Source: Planctomycetota bacterium | Lineage (GTDB): Bacteria > Planctomycetota > Phycisphaerae > UBA1845 > UTPLA1 | Reading direction: 5' to 3' | DNA: 64,000 nt | Assembly (NCBI GenBank): GCA_015654675.1 | Contig: JAATGM010000051.1 | Span: forward strand, 248,001-312,000 | In this document: positions 61,230 to 64,000 of the stretch, piece by piece | Layout of the letters: every line of letters begins with the position of its first letter | How positions within the stretch are numbered: position 1 is the stretch's first letter | Made by a program: the position numbers and the translations under genes | Notes under the pieces: generated by a model | Told to the model about the DNA's origin: nothing | The model's input: only the letters and a program-made list of their open reading frames with translations | The model's database searches: none

Positions 61230-61256
61230 GTCAGCTTCTCCGCGTGCGGTTCGGGC

Positions 61257-62384
61257 TTACTTGGCGGCCTTCATTTTGGTTTGCAGGGCACCGAGCAGCT
61301 TCTCGTACGGCGTGATGAACTTCTGCACGCCTTCGTCCTCGAGCGTTTGCGTGGTCGTGTCGATGCTGATGCCCAACTCGGCGAGTTGCTTCATGTCGCG
61401 CTCGCACGCCGGGACATTTTCTTCAAGCCGTGCGGCCGGGTTGCCATGATCGCGATAGGCGTCGATCGTCTCGGGTGGGGCGGTGTTGACGGTGTCCTTG
61501 CCGATCAGGGCTTCGACGTACATGACGTCGTTGTATTTCGGATTCTTGGTGCTGGTGCTGGCCCAGAGCAGCCGTTGCGGCCGGGCCCCCTTGGCTGCCA
61601 GTCGCTTCCAACGATCGCTCGCGATGTCTTTCTTGTAGATCTGGTAGGCCAGCTTCGCGCTGGCAATGGCGATCTTGCCGGGCAGATTCTTCGCGATGTC
61701 GCCCTTGGGGCCGCCGGCTTTCTCGATGGCTTCGAGCTTCGGATCGAGCAAGGTGTCGATCCGGCTCAGAAAGAAGCTGGCTACCGAGGAAATCTTGCTG
61801 ATGTCGCCGCCAGACGCAAGCCGCTTTTCGAGACCGGCCATGTAGGCCTGGGCGACGGCCTGATAGCGCGGCAGGCCGAAGAGCAGTGTCACGTTGACGT
61901 TGATGCCTTCGCCGATGAGCGTCTGGATCGCCGGGAGGCCTTCCGTCGTTGCGGGCACCTTGATGAAGACGTTTGGTCGGTTCAGCTTGCCCCACAGTCT
62001 CCGTGCCTCGACCAGTGTGCCCTGTGTGTCGTGCGCGAGTTTCGGAGAGACTTCGAGACTGACGTAGCCGTCAACGGTCTCGGTCTTCTGATATACGCCT
62101 TTGAAGATGTCGGCGCCGCGGCCCACGTCTTCAACCGTGATGGTCTCGTAGATTTCCTGCACGTTCTTGCCGGACTTGGCCAACTGGTGGATCGAGTCGT
62201 CGTAGGCCGAGCTTTCGTCGATGGCCTTTTCGAAGATGGCCGGATTCGACGTGACGCCCATGATGCAGTCGCGCTCGATGAGCTGTTGCAGCGTGCCGCC
62301 CGGGGCGAGCATGTCGCGGCGGATGAAGTCCTGCCAGATGCTTTGACCGAACGAATGCAGTTTGACCAGTGGATTTTCTTTCAT
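61257..62384 (-). CDS. tal: Transaldolase
   Basis: 375 residues, long TAL subfamily. Landmarks are DCIMGVTSNPAIFEKAID, the Schiff-base lysine in NVFIKVPATTEGLPAIQTLI, INVNVTLLFGLPRYQAVAQA and LWASTSTKNPKYNDVMYVEA. It exchanges three-carbon units between sugar phosphates. The start overlaps the rpiB stop by 4 nt (ATGA). Confidence 0.97.
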   Translation of the reverse strand: MKENPLVKLHSFGQSIWQDFIRRDMLAPGGTLQQLIERDCIMGVTSNPAIFEKAIDESSAYDDSIHQLAKSGKNVQEIYETITVEDVGRGADIFKGVYQKTETVDGYVSLEVSPKLAHDTQGTLVEARRLWGKLNRPNVFIKVPATTEGLPAIQTLIGEGINVNVTLLFGLPRYQAVAQAYMAGLEKRLASGGDISKISSVASFFLSRIDTLLDPKLEAIEKAGGPKGDIAKNLPGKIAIASAKLAYQIYKKDIASDRWKRLAAKGARPQRLLWASTSTKNPKYNDVMYVEALIGKDTVNTAPPETIDAYRDHGNPAARLEENVPACERDMKQLAELGISIDTTTQTLEDEGVQKFITPYEKLLGALQTKMKAAK

Positions 62385-62830
62385 CGTTCTTCCTCCAGCC
62401 GTTTCACTTTGGCCAATCGGCGCTCATGTCGTTCCGCGCCGCTGAACTTCGCCGCCAGGAATATTTGAGTCAGCTTCCAGCAGGTCGGCTCGTCCATCAC
62501 CCGCCCGCCGAAACAAATGACGTTCATTGCGTCGTCTTCCACGCCCTGCCGGGCCGAAAATTCGTCATGAATCAGGCAGGCCCGCACGCCGCGAACCTTG
62601 TTCGCCGCCACGCAGATACCTACCCCGCTGCCGCACACCGCCACGCCGCGCTCCACTTCGCCCGCCGCCACCGCCCGCGCGAGCGGTTCGGCGAAGTCGG
62701 GATAGTCATCGGTCGGCGTCATCGACGTCGCGCCGAAGTCGCGCACGTCGTGCCCGGCCGCGCGCAAGCGCTCCATTAGCCGCTGCTTCAGCTCGAATCC
62801 GCCGTGATCCGTTGCGATGCCGACGCGCAT
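62381..62830 (-). CDS. rpiB: Ribose-5-phosphate isomerase B
   Basis: 149 residues. RpiB/LacAB fold: MRVGIATDHGGFELKQRLME at the N-terminus, DYPDFAEPLARAVAAGE, and the catalytic-Cys segment GVAVCGSGVGICVAANKVRG followed by LIHDEFSARQGVEDDAMNVI. It interconverts ribulose 5-phosphate and ribose 5-phosphate. It is coupled to tal by a 4-nt overlap. Confidence 0.97.
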   Translation of the reverse strand: MRVGIATDHGGFELKQRLMERLRAAGHDVRDFGATSMTPTDDYPDFAEPLARAVAAGEVERGVAVCGSGVGICVAANKVRGVRACLIHDEFSARQGVEDDAMNVICFGGRVMDEPTCWKLTQIFLAAKFSGAERHERRLAKVKRLEEER

Positions 62831-62924
62831 GATTTAGTCCGATTCGATTCAGTTTCCTGGCTCGGCCGCATTATGCCGCGTGATCCCGCCGGGTGCAAAA
62901 AGAGCACTTTTCCTATTGTTGTTC

Positions 62925-63908
62925 TTAGCGCGGCGTCGGGTTCGCAGCAACGGCCTGGCGCGCCAGGGCCGCCGCGCCGACCACGCCGGCGTCGTTGTGC
63001 AGCATTGCAGGCACGATTTCGAGAACCGCGGTAGCGGCTTTAAGCGCCCTCGGCATGACGCCTTCACGGACCCTGGCGACCAGCGCCGGCATTCCTTCGA
63101 TGACGCCGCCGCCGAGAATGACGCGCCGCGGGTTAAACGCATTCACCAAGACCGTGACGCCCGCAACCAGGGCGTCTGCCACACCGTCGATGATGCTTCG
63201 GGCGAGCGCATCGTTGGCGGACAGGGCTTCCGAGACGATCTTGCCGTTGATCGCTTCTCGTGAACCACCTGCCAACTTCAGCAGTGCCGCGCCGGCCTTT
63301 GGGTCGGCGGCGACCGCTTCCTGTGCTCTGCGGGCGATGGCCCAACCACCGGCCAGGGCTTCTACACAGCCCTTGTTGCCGCAATGGCACAGCGGACCGT
63401 TGAGCTGTACCGGGACGTGGCCGATTTCGCCGGCCGTGTTGCTGGCTCCCACGAGCATCCGGCCCCCGCTGACGACACCACCGCCGATGCCGGTGCCGAC
63501 GAACATGCAAATCAGATCGTCGCAGCCGCGGCCGGCGCCATCCAGCCACTCACCCCAGGTCGCGACGCGGACATCATTATCAACCGCGACCGGCAGTCCG
63601 ATGGCGGCGGCGAGATCGGCCTGAAACGGCTCGTCGGTCCAGTGGAGATTCGGGGCGAAGCGGACGACGCCGGTGTGGACTTCCACCTGCCCGGCCACGC
63701 CAACTCCGACTGCGGCGATTGGCGCGGGCGCGTCTTTGCGAAGCGACGTCACGGCTTCAACGATTGCGGCGCGGATGCCCGCAGCGCCGGCCGCCACCGG
63801 CGTCGGAGTCCGAAGCCGCCGATCGACTTTTCCGCTTGGGGCGACGCGCGCCGTCTCGATCTTTGTTCCGCCAAGATCGACACCGATGGCCCAGACCTGG
63901 TTGCTCAT
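62925..63908 (-). CDS. ROK family sugar kinase (probable glucokinase)
   Basis: 327 residues from ATG 63908; AAGGAG lies 5-10 nt upstream, and translation begins MSNQVWAIGVDLGGTKIETA. ATP-binding DLGGTKIE, the GTGIGGGVVSG motif and the ROK zinc motif CHCGNKGCVEALAGG are clear. The substrate Asp region VAVDNDVRVATWGEWLDGAG fits glucokinase/fructokinase. By context it supplies glucose 6-phosphate to Pgi and Zwf. It is the first gene of the cluster, followed by rpiB after 94 nt. Confidence 0.92.
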   Translation of the reverse strand: MSNQVWAIGVDLGGTKIETARVAPSGKVDRRLRTPTPVAAGAAGIRAAIVEAVTSLRKDAPAPIAAVGVGVAGQVEVHTGVVRFAPNLHWTDEPFQADLAAAIGLPVAVDNDVRVATWGEWLDGAGRGCDDLICMFVGTGIGGGVVSGGRMLVGASNTAGEIGHVPVQLNGPLCHCGNKGCVEALAGGWAIARRAQEAVAADPKAGAALLKLAGGSREAINGKIVSEALSANDALARSIIDGVADALVAGVTVLVNAFNPRRVILGGGVIEGMPALVARVREGVMPRALKAATAVLEIVPAMLHNDAGVVGAAALARQAVAANPTPR

Positions 63909-64000
63909 ATTGCTCCTTGTGCATCGCGCGGCGCTCCTTGCAGAGATGCCGAGCGTCGGCCGCATGATACACGCCGGACGGCGGCTGTTATTGACACGTT
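63909..64000. other. Upstream region of the ROK kinase gene, window edge
   Basis: About 90 nt. Minus-strand TATCAT (63964-63969) is a possible -10 for the pentose-phosphate cluster, but no good -35 stands 17 nt upstream. A plus-strand TTGACA at 63991-63996 could be a -35 for a gene beyond the window. Confidence 0.3.

Noticed and set aside
60924-62468. A 514-codon plus-strand frame opposite pgi and tal
   Set aside because: Crosses two well-defined enzyme genes on the other strand and has an antisense-type composition.

Overview
The window is GC-rich, gene-dense and free of transposases, integrases, phage genes and CRISPR arrays. It most likely comes from a planctomycete (Planctomycetota, perhaps the Phycisphaerae side; I cannot resolve it further). 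The main evidence is the secretome. Two proteins end in PEP-CTERM sorting tails, and four secreted proteins (an uncharacterised beta-rich protein, a sulfatase, a subtilase and a small unknown) end in dockerin-like paired D-x-N-x-D-G repeats of the MNCDG type. There is also a large beta-helix protein with a Cys-Gly membrane tail, and an RND pump with extra membrane segments.

Layout. 2-3925: 3' part of an AcrB-type RND pump convergent with its outer-membrane factor. 4090-14930: a chemosensory system. Two tandem plus-strand response regulators (REC-HD-GYP and REC-PP2C) face a minus-strand operon that runs Hpt-STAS, CheA (with C-terminal REC), CheW, MCP, CheB, CheR. 14996-24918: mixed genes, namely Mug DNA glycosylase, MFS transporter, PEP-CTERM proteins, ankyrin protein, DUF1697, PEP mutase/isocitrate lyase-like enzyme, AMP nucleosidase and a GT4 glycosyltransferase. 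24915-29169: two large secreted proteins. 29337-34937: an EF-G-like GTPase, a DUF4258/YgiT toxin-antitoxin-like pair and UvrA. 35021-41400: membrane and secreted proteins, including a sulfatase, a YncE-like propeller, a DUF4350 protein and a decayed second copy of that gene's 3' end. 41731-51469: an oxoamine-synthase-like PLP enzyme, proton-translocating transhydrogenase (pntA1-pntA2-pntB), a HEAT protein coupled to a small membrane protein, a GT2 and a subtilase. 51480-54180: a LemA/TPM operon, a CPXCG protein and tRNA-Gly(GCC). 54515-63908: a dockerin protein and then a near-complete oxidative and non-oxidative pentose-phosphate cluster on the minus strand (ROK kinase, rpiB, tal, pgi, HAD, gnd, zwf, pgl).

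The most interesting system is the chemosensory cluster. Its two receivers closely resemble the WspR receiver and CheA carries a REC like WspE, but there is no GGDEF protein. The outputs are a c-di-GMP phosphodiesterase (HD-GYP) and a PP2C phosphatase of the RsbU/SpoIIE type, and the operon's first gene fuses a histidine phosphotransfer domain to a STAS domain. I infer that a Wsp-like array here is wired both to c-di-GMP breakdown and to a partner-switching (PP2C-STAS) branch. A second notable item is a candidate small RNA of about 65 nt on the minus strand next to the tRNA (54246-54346), with its own promoter, two hairpins and a T-rich terminator.

Start codons were chosen by homology-like N-termini, Shine-Dalgarno sites and overlaps. 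All functional calls are from reading the translated sequence, without database searches.
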